Origin: Campylobacteraceae bacterium
Lineage (GTDB): Bacteria > Campylobacterota > Campylobacteria > Campylobacterales > Sulfurospirillaceae
Direction: 5' to 3'
Length of the DNA: 20,446 nucleotides
NCBI GenBank assembly: GCA_019162915.1
Contig: JAFLKZ010000091.1
Coordinates: 18,624 to 39,069, forward strand
Of this stretch, positions 12,998 through 20,446 are shown one piece after another (position 1 is the first letter of the stretch; every line of letters starts with the position of its first letter). The position numbers were made by a program, and so were the translations under genes. The notes beneath the pieces were generated by a model. The model was not told the DNA's origin and made no database searches. It saw nothing but the letters and a program-made list of their open reading frames with translations.

Positions 12998-14206
12998 TTG
13001 AAAAGAGTAGTCGTTACTGGAATTGGTATGATTAATTCGTTAGGTTTGGATAAAGAGAGTTCTTTTAAAGCTATAGTTAATGGTGAGTGTGGCATTAAAA
13101 GTATTAGTTCGTTTGACACAACCGAGCATTCAGTAAAAATTGCTGGAGAGATAACGGATTTTGATCCCAATACCGTGATGAATCCTAAAGAAGTTAAAAA
13201 AGCAGATCGTTTTATTCATTTAGGATTAAAAGCGGCGGGAGAAGCGATGGCAGATGCTAAGTTCGAAGCATTTGATTCAGATTCTTTTGGCGTAAGCTCA
13301 GCTTCTGGTGTTGGTGGACTTATCGTTATAGAAAAAAATTCAGTCGTTGCTGCGGAAAAAGGTCCTAGAAAAATATCTCCATTTTTTATTCCCTCTGCAC
13401 TTATTAACATGCTAGGGGGGATGGTTTCAATAGAGCATGGACTTAAAGGCCCTAACTTATCTTCTGTTACGGCTTGTGCTGCTGGAACACATGCTATTAG
13501 TGCAGCTGCAAAGACTATTATGGTTGGATCAGCTCGAAAAATGCTCGTAGTTGGTGCTGAAGCTACTATCTGTTCAGCAGGTGTTGGTGGATTTTCCGCA
13601 ATGAAAGCACTTTCTACAAGAAATGATGAACCAAGTAAAGCTTCTCGTCCTTTTGATGGCGATAGAGATGGATTTGTAATCGGTGAGGGTGCTGGAGCAC
13701 TTGTCCTTGAAATTTATGAAGATGCGATTGCTAGAGGTGCACATATTTATGGAGAGCTTATAGGTTTTGGCGAGAGTGGTGATGCTTATCATATCACTTC
13801 ACCAAGTCTTGATGGTCCACTTCGTGCGATGAGGGCAGCTTATGAAATGGCAGGAACTCCTAAAATAGATTATATTAACGCACATGGAACAAGTACGGCT
13901 GCTAATGATAAAAATGAAACAGCTGCTATTAAAGAACTATTTGGTTCAAATATACCGCAAATTAGTTCTATTAAAGGTCAAATTGGACATTGCTTAGGAG
14001 CTGCAGGCGCTATTGAGGCGGTTATTTGTTTAATGGCAATGCGTGATGATATTTTACCTCCAACTATTAACCAAGAGACTCCCGATCCTGATTGTGATTT
14101 AGATTATATTCCTAATGTGGCAAGACCTTGCAAGGTTAATGTTGCCATGAGTAACTCGTTTGGGTTTGGCGGAACAAACGGTTCTGTGATTTTCAAACGT
14201 ATATAA
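12998..14206 (+). CDS. fabF: 3-oxoacyl-[acyl-carrier-protein] synthase II
   Basis: Condensing enzyme that extends acyl-ACP with malonyl-ACP in the cytoplasm. The 402-residue thiolase-fold protein has the catalytic triad Cys160 (SSVTACAAGTH), His296 (NAHGTSTAANDKNE) and His331 (KGQIGHCLGAAGA), plus RPFDGDRDGFVIGEGAG and the C-terminal NSFGFGGTNGSVIF. The start is TTG at 12998, with AGAGGA 7 bases upstream. An ATG at 12990 stops after three codons. accA follows after 9 bases. Confidence 0.96.
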   Translation: MKRVVVTGIGMINSLGLDKESSFKAIVNGECGIKSISSFDTTEHSVKIAGEITDFDPNTVMNPKEVKKADRFIHLGLKAAGEAMADAKFEAFDSDSFGVSSASGVGGLIVIEKNSVVAAEKGPRKISPFFIPSALINMLGGMVSIEHGLKGPNLSSVTACAAGTHAISAAAKTIMVGSARKMLVVGAEATICSAGVGGFSAMKALSTRNDEPSKASRPFDGDRDGFVIGEGAGALVLEIYEDAIARGAHIYGELIGFGESGDAYHITSPSLDGPLRAMRAAYEMAGTPKIDYINAHGTSTAANDKNETAAIKELFGSNIPQISSIKGQIGHCLGAAGAIEAVICLMAMRDDILPPTINQETPDPDCDLDYIPNVARPCKVNVAMSNSFGFGGTNGSVIFKRI

Positions 14207-14215
14207 GGGATTTTT

Positions 14216-15154
14216 GTGGCTACTTATCTAGATTTTGAAAATAGTATTAGACAAATTGATGAAGATATTTCTACTGCGAAAATTAAAGGCGATGGTCATG
14301 CTGTTGAAATTTTAGAAAAAAATCTTAGCAAAGAAATATCAAAAACCTATAAAAATTTAAGTGAATATCAAAAACTTCAACTAGCTCGTCATCCAGATCG
14401 TCCTTATACTATGGATTATATCAGAGCACTTTTAAAAGATGGATATGAGATACATGGTGATCGAAACTTTGCTGATGACGCTGCTATTATATGCTATGTT
14501 GGCTATATTCGAGATAGAAAAGTTATTGTTATTGGCGAACAAAAAGGGCGAGGCACTAAAAATAAATTGAAACGCAATTTTGGCATGCCTCATCCAGAGG
14601 GTTATCGAAAAGCATTACGTGTTGCAAAGTTAGCTGAAAAATTTGGACTTCCTATTCTTTTTTTAATTGACACTCCGGGCGCTTATCCTGGTATTGCAGC
14701 TGAAGAGAGAGGTCAAAGTGAAGCGATAGCTCGAAATCTTTTTGAAATGAGCAAGTTAAATACTAAGAGTGTTTCAGTTGTCATTGGGGAAGGTGGAAGC
14801 GGTGGAGCTTTAGCCATAGGCGTAAGTGATTGTGTTGCAATGATGCGTTATTCTGTTTTTTCTGTTATCTCTCCTGAAGGCTGTGCTGCCATTTTGTGGA
14901 ATGACCCTTCCAAGCAAGAGAGTGCAACTAAGGCTATGAAAATTACATCAGAAGATCTTTATAAACTTAATCTTATCGATGCTATTATCGAAGAACCTCT
15001 TGTTGGGGCGCATCGTGATAAAGAAAATGCTGCTAAAGCACTTGGAGATTATTTTATAAAATCCTTAGAAGAACTTGACCAATTGAGTGATAGTGAGCGT
15101 TTAGAAAAACGTTATGAGAGAATTGTTTCTATCGGAGCTTACGAAGAGCGCTAA
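14216..15154 (+). CDS. accA: Acetyl-CoA carboxylase carboxyltransferase subunit alpha
   Basis: With AccD it forms the carboxyltransferase that moves CO2 from biotin to acetyl-CoA, giving malonyl-CoA, the first committed step of fatty-acid synthesis. The 312-residue crotonase-fold protein matches the usual 310-320. Motifs are LARHPDRPYTMDYI, GEQKGRGTKNKLKRNFGM, HPEGYRKALRVAKLAE, LIDTPGAYPG, GEGGSGGALAIG and SVISPEGCAAILW. The start is GTG at 14216 with AAGGGA 5 bases upstream, directly after fabF. An excellent terminator begins at the stop codon, closing the cluster. Confidence 0.96.
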   Translation: MATYLDFENSIRQIDEDISTAKIKGDGHAVEILEKNLSKEISKTYKNLSEYQKLQLARHPDRPYTMDYIRALLKDGYEIHGDRNFADDAAIICYVGYIRDRKVIVIGEQKGRGTKNKLKRNFGMPHPEGYRKALRVAKLAEKFGLPILFLIDTPGAYPGIAAEERGQSEAIARNLFEMSKLNTKSVSVVIGEGGSGGALAIGVSDCVAMMRYSVFSVISPEGCAAILWNDPSKQESATKAMKITSEDLYKLNLIDAIIEEPLVGAHRDKENAAKALGDYFIKSLEELDQLSDSERLEKRYERIVSIGAYEER

Positions 15155-15178
15155 GAGAACTCATTCTCTTAGCTTTTT
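15150..15178 (+). terminator. Intrinsic terminator of the fab-accA operon
   Basis: GCTAAGAGAA (15150-15159) and TTCTCTTAGC (15164-15173) form a perfect 10-bp stem with loop CTCA, followed directly by five T (15174-15178). The accA TAA (15152-15154) is inside the stem. The other strand lacks a T-run, so the oncoming cytochrome gene is not served. Confidence 0.88.
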
Positions 15179-15192
15179 ACTATTTTTACTTC

Positions 15193-15600
15193 TTACCAGC
15201 CACGTACAAGTGTATGACAATCTGTACAGGCATTTACGATGTCTGAAAAAGATGCATGTGCTTTTTTCATCTGCTTGAGCGCTAAATAAGTTTTCATCTC
15301 TTCTGTTGAATTTTCGATTCTTTTTGATGTAATCAATGCAAGATTTTCCATCTGCTTTTTATTTTCAGGAAGAATTGACTTAATGACTTTTCTATCATGA
15401 TAGATAGTGTTTTCTTTTTGAATTTGATCAACACCACCTTTAATTAAATCTACATTGTTATATAGAAAACCTTTTTGTATATTGGCTAATCCATTTTCCA
15501 TGTTAATCATGACCATTGCGTTTACTTTTTCTGCTTCGGTGGCATTTACAATAGATGCCATACACAATGAAACTAGAATTAGCTTTGTATATTTTTTCAT
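15193..15600 (-). CDS. Periplasmic monoheme c-type cytochrome
   Basis: A 135-residue secreted protein. Residues 1-20 form a Sec signal peptide (MKKYTKLILVSLCMASIVNA, cut before TEAEK), followed by a helical body and a single CTDCH heme-binding motif at residues 125-129, six residues from the end. A C-terminal CxxCH on a helical bundle fits class II cytochromes (cytochrome c' and relatives). The axial ligand other than His129 is not obvious. It lies just downstream of petABC in the same direction but after a hairpin and a TATACT element, so it probably has its own promoter. The partner enzyme is unknown. The ribosome site is GGGGAAG. Confidence 0.8.
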   Translation of the reverse strand: MKKYTKLILVSLCMASIVNATEAEKVNAMVMINMENGLANIQKGFLYNNVDLIKGGVDQIQKENTIYHDRKVIKSILPENKKQMENLALITSKRIENSTEEMKTYLALKQMKKAHASFSDIVNACTDCHTLVRGW

Positions 15601-15619
15601 ATATCTTCCCCATCATAAA

Positions 15620-15625
15620 AGTATA
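15620..15625 (-). promoter_or_regulatory. Candidate -10 of the cytochrome gene
   Basis: TATACT on the minus strand, 20 bases before the start codon at 15598-15600 and just after the petC terminator hairpin. Confidence 0.35.
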
Positions 15626-15627
15626 GT

Positions 15628-15658
15628 AAGGCTACTGAAGCAATTTTCTAGTAGCCTT
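15628..15658 (-). terminator. Hairpin after petC
   Basis: AAGGCTACT and AGTAGCCTT (15628-15636, 15650-15658) are perfect 9-bp arms around a 13-base loop, 10 bases beyond the petC stop. No strong T-run follows on the minus strand, so it may terminate weakly or stabilise the petABC mRNA end. Confidence 0.5.
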
Positions 15659-15668
15659 GTAAAATTTT

Positions 15669-16535
15669 CTAGTGTACTTCTCTCCAAATTTTGACTTTCC
15701 ACAGGTAAGCAAGGAGTGTAAATAGAACCATAAACCCAATGAGTTTATAACCTAAATCATCACGTTCTGCTTTTTTTCTATCTCCTACTTTTTCCATATA
15801 AGAGATTACCTTGTTTTGATGAACTTCGTTTAAACCAACACGTGGCATTGAAGTTCCAGCAAGTTGTTTTTGCGGATTATTGATAAAAGTTGAAAGATAG
15901 TCTTTACTTTTAGCACGAATCATCATAGATAAATCAGGAGGAGTAGTTCCCATATATGCTTTGAGTGCATCTTTTTCACTGGTACTAAAGACTTTGTCGT
16001 ATTTCATATCATGACATCTTTGGCATGCATCTTCGTAGGTTTTTTTGTTATCTATCTCTTTTGGAGCGATAGATTGAAGGTAAGCTACGATATCTGCTAT
16101 TTCTTGATCGATATCTCCACCAAGACCAAAGAACTGGATCATAGGATGAGGTTTAGTATCGTTAAATTTATGTTCAACATTTAAAGCTTTAGTCGGCTCT
16201 TTAATAAGTGCTGCTAAATAGTTTTTATCATAAATTAAGCCTGCAGTACTAAGATCTGGAGGGACGACACCAAATGCGACAGAAGCTGCTGCATTATCCA
16301 TAGGTGGTTCCATTCCTTGAGACTTAACACCATGGCAACCGATACAGCCAGCAGACATAAAGTTCTCCGCACCCTTAGTAGCATTTCCCACTTTAGAAGT
16401 TGCTCCTAAATCTTTAAAAGCAAAATCAGCAGGGGCAACATGAGGATGCATCTGAGAGTGTGCAAAAGGTTCAACTCCCCAATAAATAAGTGCGGTGAAA
16501 AATAAAACAACACCTAATATTTTAAATTCTCTCAT
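15669..16535 (-). CDS. petC: Diheme cytochrome c1 subunit of the bc1 complex
   Basis: Accepts electrons from the Rieske protein and passes them to periplasmic cytochromes. The 288-residue protein has an uncleaved N-terminal membrane segment (ILGVVLFFTALIYWGVEPF), two heme motifs CIGCH (64-68) and CQRCH (171-175), and a C-terminal membrane anchor (LIGFMVLFTLLAYLWKV). Two hemes in place of one c1 heme are characteristic of Campylobacterota bc1 complexes. Each cytochrome c half ends in a possible distal Met region (HPMIQFF, TSMPRVG). The start overlaps petB by 4 bases (ATGA). Confidence 0.93.
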   Translation of the reverse strand: MREFKILGVVLFFTALIYWGVEPFAHSQMHPHVAPADFAFKDLGATSKVGNATKGAENFMSAGCIGCHGVKSQGMEPPMDNAAASVAFGVVPPDLSTAGLIYDKNYLAALIKEPTKALNVEHKFNDTKPHPMIQFFGLGGDIDQEIADIVAYLQSIAPKEIDNKKTYEDACQRCHDMKYDKVFSTSEKDALKAYMGTTPPDLSMMIRAKSKDYLSTFINNPQKQLAGTSMPRVGLNEVHQNKVISYMEKVGDRKKAERDDLGYKLIGFMVLFTLLAYLWKVKIWREVH

Positions 16536-17788
16536 TTGTGACCTCCTTGGCTTTTAGCTTCCATTTTAGTAATAACCGGAAGGGCTAAAAATAACACTAC
16601 AAATGTCAATGCCGCATAGAAACCTACCCAAGCATTACCACCCGTTGGAGGAAGTTTTCCATACACTGTTAAAACAATCATATCTATGACCAGTAACCAA
16701 AACCAATATTTAAATAAAGGTCTTTTGTGCGCAGGTGCGACATGATGAGGATTTCTATCTAAAAATGGTAAAAGCATGAAAATAACATTGGCAAACCCAA
16801 ATGCGGCAAGACCAATATCCATAGCAGCAATACCACCAATATCAAAGAAGAAACCACGAAGGACTTCATAACTCCACAAGAAATACCACTCAGGATAAAT
16901 ATGTGCAGGTGTTTTCATATTATTGGCAGGTTCAAAGTTAATTGGATCCATTGCAAAGTCATAGTGATAACAAACCAAATAGAAGAAAATAGTTAAAAAG
17001 ACACCAACAACGAAGAAATCTTTAGATAAAAAGACTGGCCAAAAAGGTACAACTTTAGACTCTTTCTTCTTTCCATCAAGATATTTTTGTGCTTCTTTAT
17101 CAAAGTCAAACTCTTCTGCTTCTTGGTTATTAACATGAGGAATTCTTAAAGAATAAAAGTGAACAGCAATAAGCATAATAATGGCAAGAGGAAGTAAGAG
17201 TACATGTAACATAAAAAATCGTGTTAAAGTAGCATCCGCAACTAAAAAGTCACCTCTAATCCAAATAACCAAAGCATCACCGATAAGAGGAATACCACCA
17301 AAAAGGTTGGTAATAACCTGTGCTGCCCAGTAACTCATTTGTCCCCATGGGAGCATATAGCCACTAAACGCTTCTGCTGAAAAGATACCAAATAAAGCCA
17401 TACCCGTTAACCATATCATCTCACGACCTTTTTTATAAGAGCCATAATAGATAGCAGTAAACATATGGATATAAATGATAAGAAAGATAGCAGATGCCGC
17501 AACACCATGGACATGTCTCCACAACCAGCCATACTCTACTTCTTGCATGATAGTGTAGTTAACGCTATCAAAGGCTGAGTTAATATCTGGTTTATAGTAC
17601 ATTAAAAGGAAAATCCCAGAAATAATAAGAATTTTAAACAATACTACCAATACAACACCCATTGCCCAAAGGAAGTTTATATTTTTAGGAATCCAATATT
17701 CCGTCATCATTACTTTAGCTAGTTTTTTTACAGCCAAGCGTTGATCGAGCCAATCAACCACGCCATCAGCTTTTTTATATTCTGCCAT
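16532..17788 (-). CDS. petB: Cytochrome b subunit of the bc1 complex
   Basis: Inner-membrane quinol-oxidising core. The 418-residue protein has eight or so membrane segments. The heme ligands are His94 and His108 (RHVHGVAAS, IYIHMF) and His195 and His210 (FFMLHVLLLP, IAVHFYSLR). GYMLPWGQMSYWA precedes the second helix pair and the Qo-site PEWYFLWSYEVLR lies in the C-terminal half, which is fused to the N-terminal half in one chain. It follows petA by 10 bases and overlaps petC, so the three are one operon. Confidence 0.95.
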   Translation of the reverse strand: MAEYKKADGVVDWLDQRLAVKKLAKVMMTEYWIPKNINFLWAMGVVLVVLFKILIISGIFLLMYYKPDINSAFDSVNYTIMQEVEYGWLWRHVHGVAASAIFLIIYIHMFTAIYYGSYKKGREMIWLTGMALFGIFSAEAFSGYMLPWGQMSYWAAQVITNLFGGIPLIGDALVIWIRGDFLVADATLTRFFMLHVLLLPLAIIMLIAVHFYSLRIPHVNNQEAEEFDFDKEAQKYLDGKKKESKVVPFWPVFLSKDFFVVGVFLTIFFYLVCYHYDFAMDPINFEPANNMKTPAHIYPEWYFLWSYEVLRGFFFDIGGIAAMDIGLAAFGFANVIFMLLPFLDRNPHHVAPAHKRPLFKYWFWLLVIDMIVLTVYGKLPPTGGNAWVGFYAALTFVVLFLALPVITKMEAKSQGGHK

Positions 17789-17798
17789 GTCTGCCTCC

Positions 17799-18305
17799 TT
17801 AAGCTTTTTTTGCTACAAGTTTTTTATATTCTGGACCTTCTTCGCCAAGAACAAGTTTTTCTCCATCTATTTTAAAAGGTGGAATGTCCATTGGTCGAGG
17901 TGGTGGTCCAAAGGTATTCACACCACTTGCATCAAATTCACCACCATGACAAGCGCATTTAAATTGACTTGTTTTAGGTGCCCATGTTGGTATACAGCCT
18001 AAGTGCGTACATAAGCCAATGATAACAGTGTAGTTTTTATTGCCCGCTACTACATCTCTGTTCTCGTTCTTTTGCATTTCTGCCGTCTTTTTTAAAACAA
18101 AAATTGGCTTACCTCTCCATTGTAAGGTTCTCATCTCTCCATCACTCATCGGTGAGAGATCAACAGTTATAAATCCAGCGGATTGTACGCTTGGAAGTGG
18201 ATCCCAAGTTTTTTTCATTGCACCTAGTGATAATATACCACCTACCGCCGCAACTCCCCCGAATGCCATGCCTATAAAGTCTCTTCTGCTTTTCTCAACA
18301 GCCAT
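17799..18305 (-). CDS. petA: Rieske iron-sulfur subunit of the bc1 complex
   Basis: Carries electrons from quinol at the Qo site to cytochrome c1. It has a Tat-type N-terminus (SRRDFIGMAFGG) followed by a single membrane helix, so it is exported folded and anchored. The [2Fe-2S] cluster boxes are CTHLGC (99-104) and CACHGGEF (117 on), giving ligands Cys99, His101, Cys117 and His120 with a Cys104-Cys119 disulfide. At 168 residues it is typical. It is the first gene of petABC, and a CRP/FNR-like box lies 63 bases upstream. Confidence 0.95.
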   Translation of the reverse strand: MAVEKSRRDFIGMAFGGVAAVGGILSLGAMKKTWDPLPSVQSAGFITVDLSPMSDGEMRTLQWRGKPIFVLKKTAEMQKNENRDVVAGNKNYTVIIGLCTHLGCIPTWAPKTSQFKCACHGGEFDASGVNTFGPPPRPMDIPPFKIDGEKLVLGEEGPEYKKLVAKKA

Positions 18306-18334
18306 TCTTTGTTCCTTTCTTGTAGTTTGATTTG

Positions 18335-18381
18335 ATTCTATCTTATCTCATTAATCATTAATAATCTTTGATATAGGTCAA
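18335..18381 (-). promoter_or_regulatory. petABC promoter with a CRP/FNR-type box
   Basis: TTGATATAGGTCAA (plus-strand reading, 18368-18381) is TTGAT-N4-GTCAA, one base from the perfect TTGAT-N4-ATCAA palindrome of the CRP/FNR family. On the minus strand TAAGAT (18340-18345) is a possible -10. A start near 18333 would centre the box at about -41.5, the class II activator position. TAGAAT (18335-18340) is an alternative -10. The regulator identity is unknown. Confidence 0.5.
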
Positions 18382-18400
18382 CTAATTATTCATGAAAATT

Positions 18401-20266
18401 TTATTTTTTATTAAACATTTTGATGTAGATATGCAATATATCGAGAGCAGCAGGGGTGATACCACTGATCTCGCTTGCGGCAAAAAGTGTTGGAGGTGTA
18501 AACCTTTGTAACTTTTCTACCACTTCGTTACTCAGTCCTGAAATAGAACTAAAGTCCATTAATGGCGGTATCTTGATATTAATCATTTCTTTCATGTAGT
18601 CTATTTGGTTTTTTTGTTTCTCAATATAATTTTTGTATTTAGCTTCTACTAAAATCTGCTCTTTAGACTCTTCTTTGTAATGTGTCATGTTAGGCGCTAA
18701 TTTTTCTAATTTTTCGATACTAAAATCAGCACGCGCTACAATTTTTTGCAAAGAGATTTTATCGGTAATTTTTTCCTCACCGATGCTTAACAAGAAAGCT
18801 ACATTTTCCGCAGAAGGCGTAAAATAAGTATTTTCAAGATAGCCCAATCCTTCATTTAATTCCATTTGTTTTTTAACAACCCTATCATGCGTGATTTCAT
18901 CGATTAAGCCAAGTTTGTACCCATAAGGTGAAAGTCTCAAATCCGCATTGTCTTCTCTTAAAAGTAAGCGATATTCTGCTCGACTGGTGAACATACGATA
19001 AGGCTCTTTGGTTCCTTTTGTCACTAAATCGTCGATTAAAACACCGATATAAGCTTCATCTCTTCGTAAAATTAATGGTTCTTCATCATTGATAGCCAAA
19101 CTCGCATTGATACCGGCCATCAAACCTTGTGCGGCAGCTTCTTCATAGCCTGTTGTACCATTAATTTGTCCTGCACAGTAAAGACCTGAAACTTTTTTGG
19201 TTTCTAAGGTATGTTTGAGCTCCGTAGGTTCAACATAATCATACTCTATGGCATATCCATAACGAACTATCTTTGCATTTTCCATTCCCTCAACCGAATG
19301 AATCATGCTCAGTTGCGTATCGGGTGGAAGGGAAGTGCTAAATCCGTTGATGTAGTACTCTGTCGCTTCGCTTGTTTGAGGTTCAATAAAAAGATGATGT
19401 CGATCTCTATCTCTAAATCTGTTGATTTTATCTTCGATACTTGGGCAATATCGAGGCCCGATTCCCTCAATCTGACCCGTAAAAAGAGGGGCACGATGGA
19501 AGTTACTCTCGATGATATTATGGGTGTTTTCATTGGTGTAAGCTATATAGCAAGGAAGTTGATGGGGATTAAATGTTTTTCTATCGGTTCTAAAACTAAA
19601 GGGAGGTGGATTTTCATCACCTGGTTGCATTTCCATTTTAGAAAAGTCGATACTTTTAGCATCAATTCTCGCACACGTTCCGGTTTTTAATCTTCCCATG
19701 CTAAGCCCTAAAGATTTTAAAGAAGCAGAAAGATTGATGGAGGGAAATTCACCTACACGACCTGATTCGTGTTTGTATGCACCAATATGGATAAGGCCTT
19801 TTAAAAATGTTCCCGTGGTAATAATAATTTTTTGGGCATGATAGTGATTCCCCAGTTGGGTAATAACACCTGTCACTTTCCCTTCTTTGGTAATGATGTC
19901 TTCTGCCATTTCTTGTGCAACACTGAGGTTTTCAGTATTTAAAACAAGATTTCTCATGTAGATACGGTATCTATCCATGTCTATTTGGGCACGACTGCCT
20001 CTTACTGCTGGACCTTTAGAGATATTGAGTGTGCGAAACTGTATGCCTGTTTCATCTGTTGCCAGTCCCATCTGTCCGCCAAGTGCGTCTAGCTCCTTAA
20101 CGAGGTGACCTTTTGCAAGTCCACCAATAGCAGGGTTACAGCTTGTAGCTCCAATTTGCTCAGCCAATATGGTAATAAGAAGCGTCTTGTGTCCCAGCCT
20201 TGCTGATACTAAAGAAGCTTCTATGCCAGCGTGTCCGCCACCTATTACAATAACATCATATTTCAT
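18401..20266 (-). CDS. mnmG: tRNA uridine 5-carboxymethylaminomethyl modification enzyme, FAD subunit
   Basis: With MnmE it installs the (carboxymethyl)aminomethyl group at U34 of certain tRNAs, in the cytoplasm. The 621-residue protein begins with the FAD-binding VIGGGHAGIEAS (7-18), then CNPAIGGLAKGHLVKELDALGG (43 on, split by residue numbering) and the RGSRAQIDMDRY segment. GTFLKGLIHIG, RLKTGTCARID and the PRYCPSIEDKI region (all family hallmarks) follow. The helical C-terminus ends GISGITPAALDILHIYIKMF in outline. Length is normal. It is transcribed in the same direction as petABC, 95 bases ahead of petA, but appears to be a separate unit. Confidence 0.96.
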   Translation of the reverse strand: MKYDVIVIGGGHAGIEASLVSARLGHKTLLITILAEQIGATSCNPAIGGLAKGHLVKELDALGGQMGLATDETGIQFRTLNISKGPAVRGSRAQIDMDRYRIYMRNLVLNTENLSVAQEMAEDIITKEGKVTGVITQLGNHYHAQKIIITTGTFLKGLIHIGAYKHESGRVGEFPSINLSASLKSLGLSMGRLKTGTCARIDAKSIDFSKMEMQPGDENPPPFSFRTDRKTFNPHQLPCYIAYTNENTHNIIESNFHRAPLFTGQIEGIGPRYCPSIEDKINRFRDRDRHHLFIEPQTSEATEYYINGFSTSLPPDTQLSMIHSVEGMENAKIVRYGYAIEYDYVEPTELKHTLETKKVSGLYCAGQINGTTGYEEAAAQGLMAGINASLAINDEEPLILRRDEAYIGVLIDDLVTKGTKEPYRMFTSRAEYRLLLREDNADLRLSPYGYKLGLIDEITHDRVVKKQMELNEGLGYLENTYFTPSAENVAFLLSIGEEKITDKISLQKIVARADFSIEKLEKLAPNMTHYKEESKEQILVEAKYKNYIEKQKNQIDYMKEMINIKIPPLMDFSSISGLSNEVVEKLQRFTPPTLFAASEISGITPAALDILHIYIKMFNKK

Positions 20267-20299
20267 AATTACTTTTACCTTGTGTTGTTTGTTGAGTAG

Positions 20300-20305
20300 A
20301 TTATA
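20300..20305 (-). promoter_or_regulatory. Candidate -10 of mnmG
   Basis: TATAAT on the minus strand, 33 bases before the mnmG ATG, in the spacer shared with the divergent pxpA-type gene. AAGG precedes the start as ribosome site. Confidence 0.4.
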
Positions 20306-20381
20306 CTATGAATTGACTGTATGCCTCTATAAAGTAGAACTGTGATAAAATTATTTCCATAAAATTGAGCAGGATAAGCAG

Positions 20382-20446
20382 ATGAGTATCACATTAAACA
20401 GCGATTTAGGCGAGAGTTTTGGTGCGTGGAAAATGGGATTAGATGA
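20382..20446 (+). CDS. pxpA: 5-oxoprolinase subunit A (LamB/YcsF family), 5' end only
   Basis: The window ends after 21 codons: MSITLNSDLGESFGAWKMGL and one Asp. The start LNxDLGESFGxWKMG is the signature N-terminus of LamB/YcsF proteins, including PxpA, which with PxpB and PxpC hydrolyses 5-oxoproline to glutamate using ATP. AGGA lies 7 bases before the ATG. It is divergent from mnmG. Only the N-terminus supports the call, but this motif is distinctive. Confidence 0.8.
   Translation, partial: MSITLNSDLGESFGAWKMGLD

Noticed and set aside
15150..15178. Bidirectional terminator serving the convergent cytochrome gene
   Set aside because: The minus strand has no T-run after the stem, so only the accA side is supported.
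19211..19690. 159-aa reading frame opposite mnmG
   Set aside because: Complement of a well-conserved mnmG region, without ribosome site or family features.

Overview
The window looks like chromosome from a Campylobacterota (Epsilonproteobacteria) bacterium, most likely Sulfurospirillum or a close relative. This is inferred from the AT-rich composition, the short MurD (396 aa), the diheme PetC in a petABC operon, and the gene run mraY-murD / gpmI-fabG-acpP-fabF-accA. I could not run a similarity search, so the genus is a guess.

Layout, left to right. (1) 1-2712 is accessory: the 3' end of a P-loop ATPase gene, a sugar-transferase (lipid-linked glycan initiating enzyme) gene broken by an apparent short deletion, and a BrnT/BrnA toxin-antitoxin pair on the minus strand with a clear promoter and operator-like palindrome. 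(2) 3051-7925 is a compact integrated element of about 4.85 kb in the 3' end of tRNA-Phe(GAA). It is bounded by an exact 27-bp direct repeat. It encodes a tyrosine integrase, an AlpA/excisionase-like protein, a small winged-helix-like protein, a possible replication protein, an N-terminal HTH protein and several unrecognised small proteins, all on the plus strand with mostly overlapping or closely spaced genes. No capsid, portal or conjugation gene is visible, so it resembles a minimal phage satellite or an integrated replicon. Pairs of AGGACACC, each pair with a 12-bp period, lie just inside both ends and look like integrase arm sites. About 470 bp of repeat-containing non-coding DNA lies at the tRNA end. 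(3) 7901-15178 is core chromosome: tRNA-Phe, murD and mraY (minus), then divergently gpmI, fabG, acpP, fabF and accA (plus). These cover peptidoglycan precursor synthesis, glycolysis and fatty-acid synthesis. (4) 15193-18305 (minus) is a monoheme cytochrome c and petABC, the cytochrome bc1 complex, with a CRP/FNR-type box upstream of petA. (5) 18401-20266 (minus) is mnmG for tRNA modification, and at the right edge is the divergent start of a PxpA (LamB/YcsF) gene.

The least expected signals are the 27-bp att repeats with matched arm-type doublets at both ends of the small element, and a 12-bp palindrome TTTACATGTAAA. The palindrome occurs four times exactly within 2.8 kb, inside the coding sequences of murD and gpmI and in two reading frames. 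Two related half-copies form a hairpin over the fabG stop codon.
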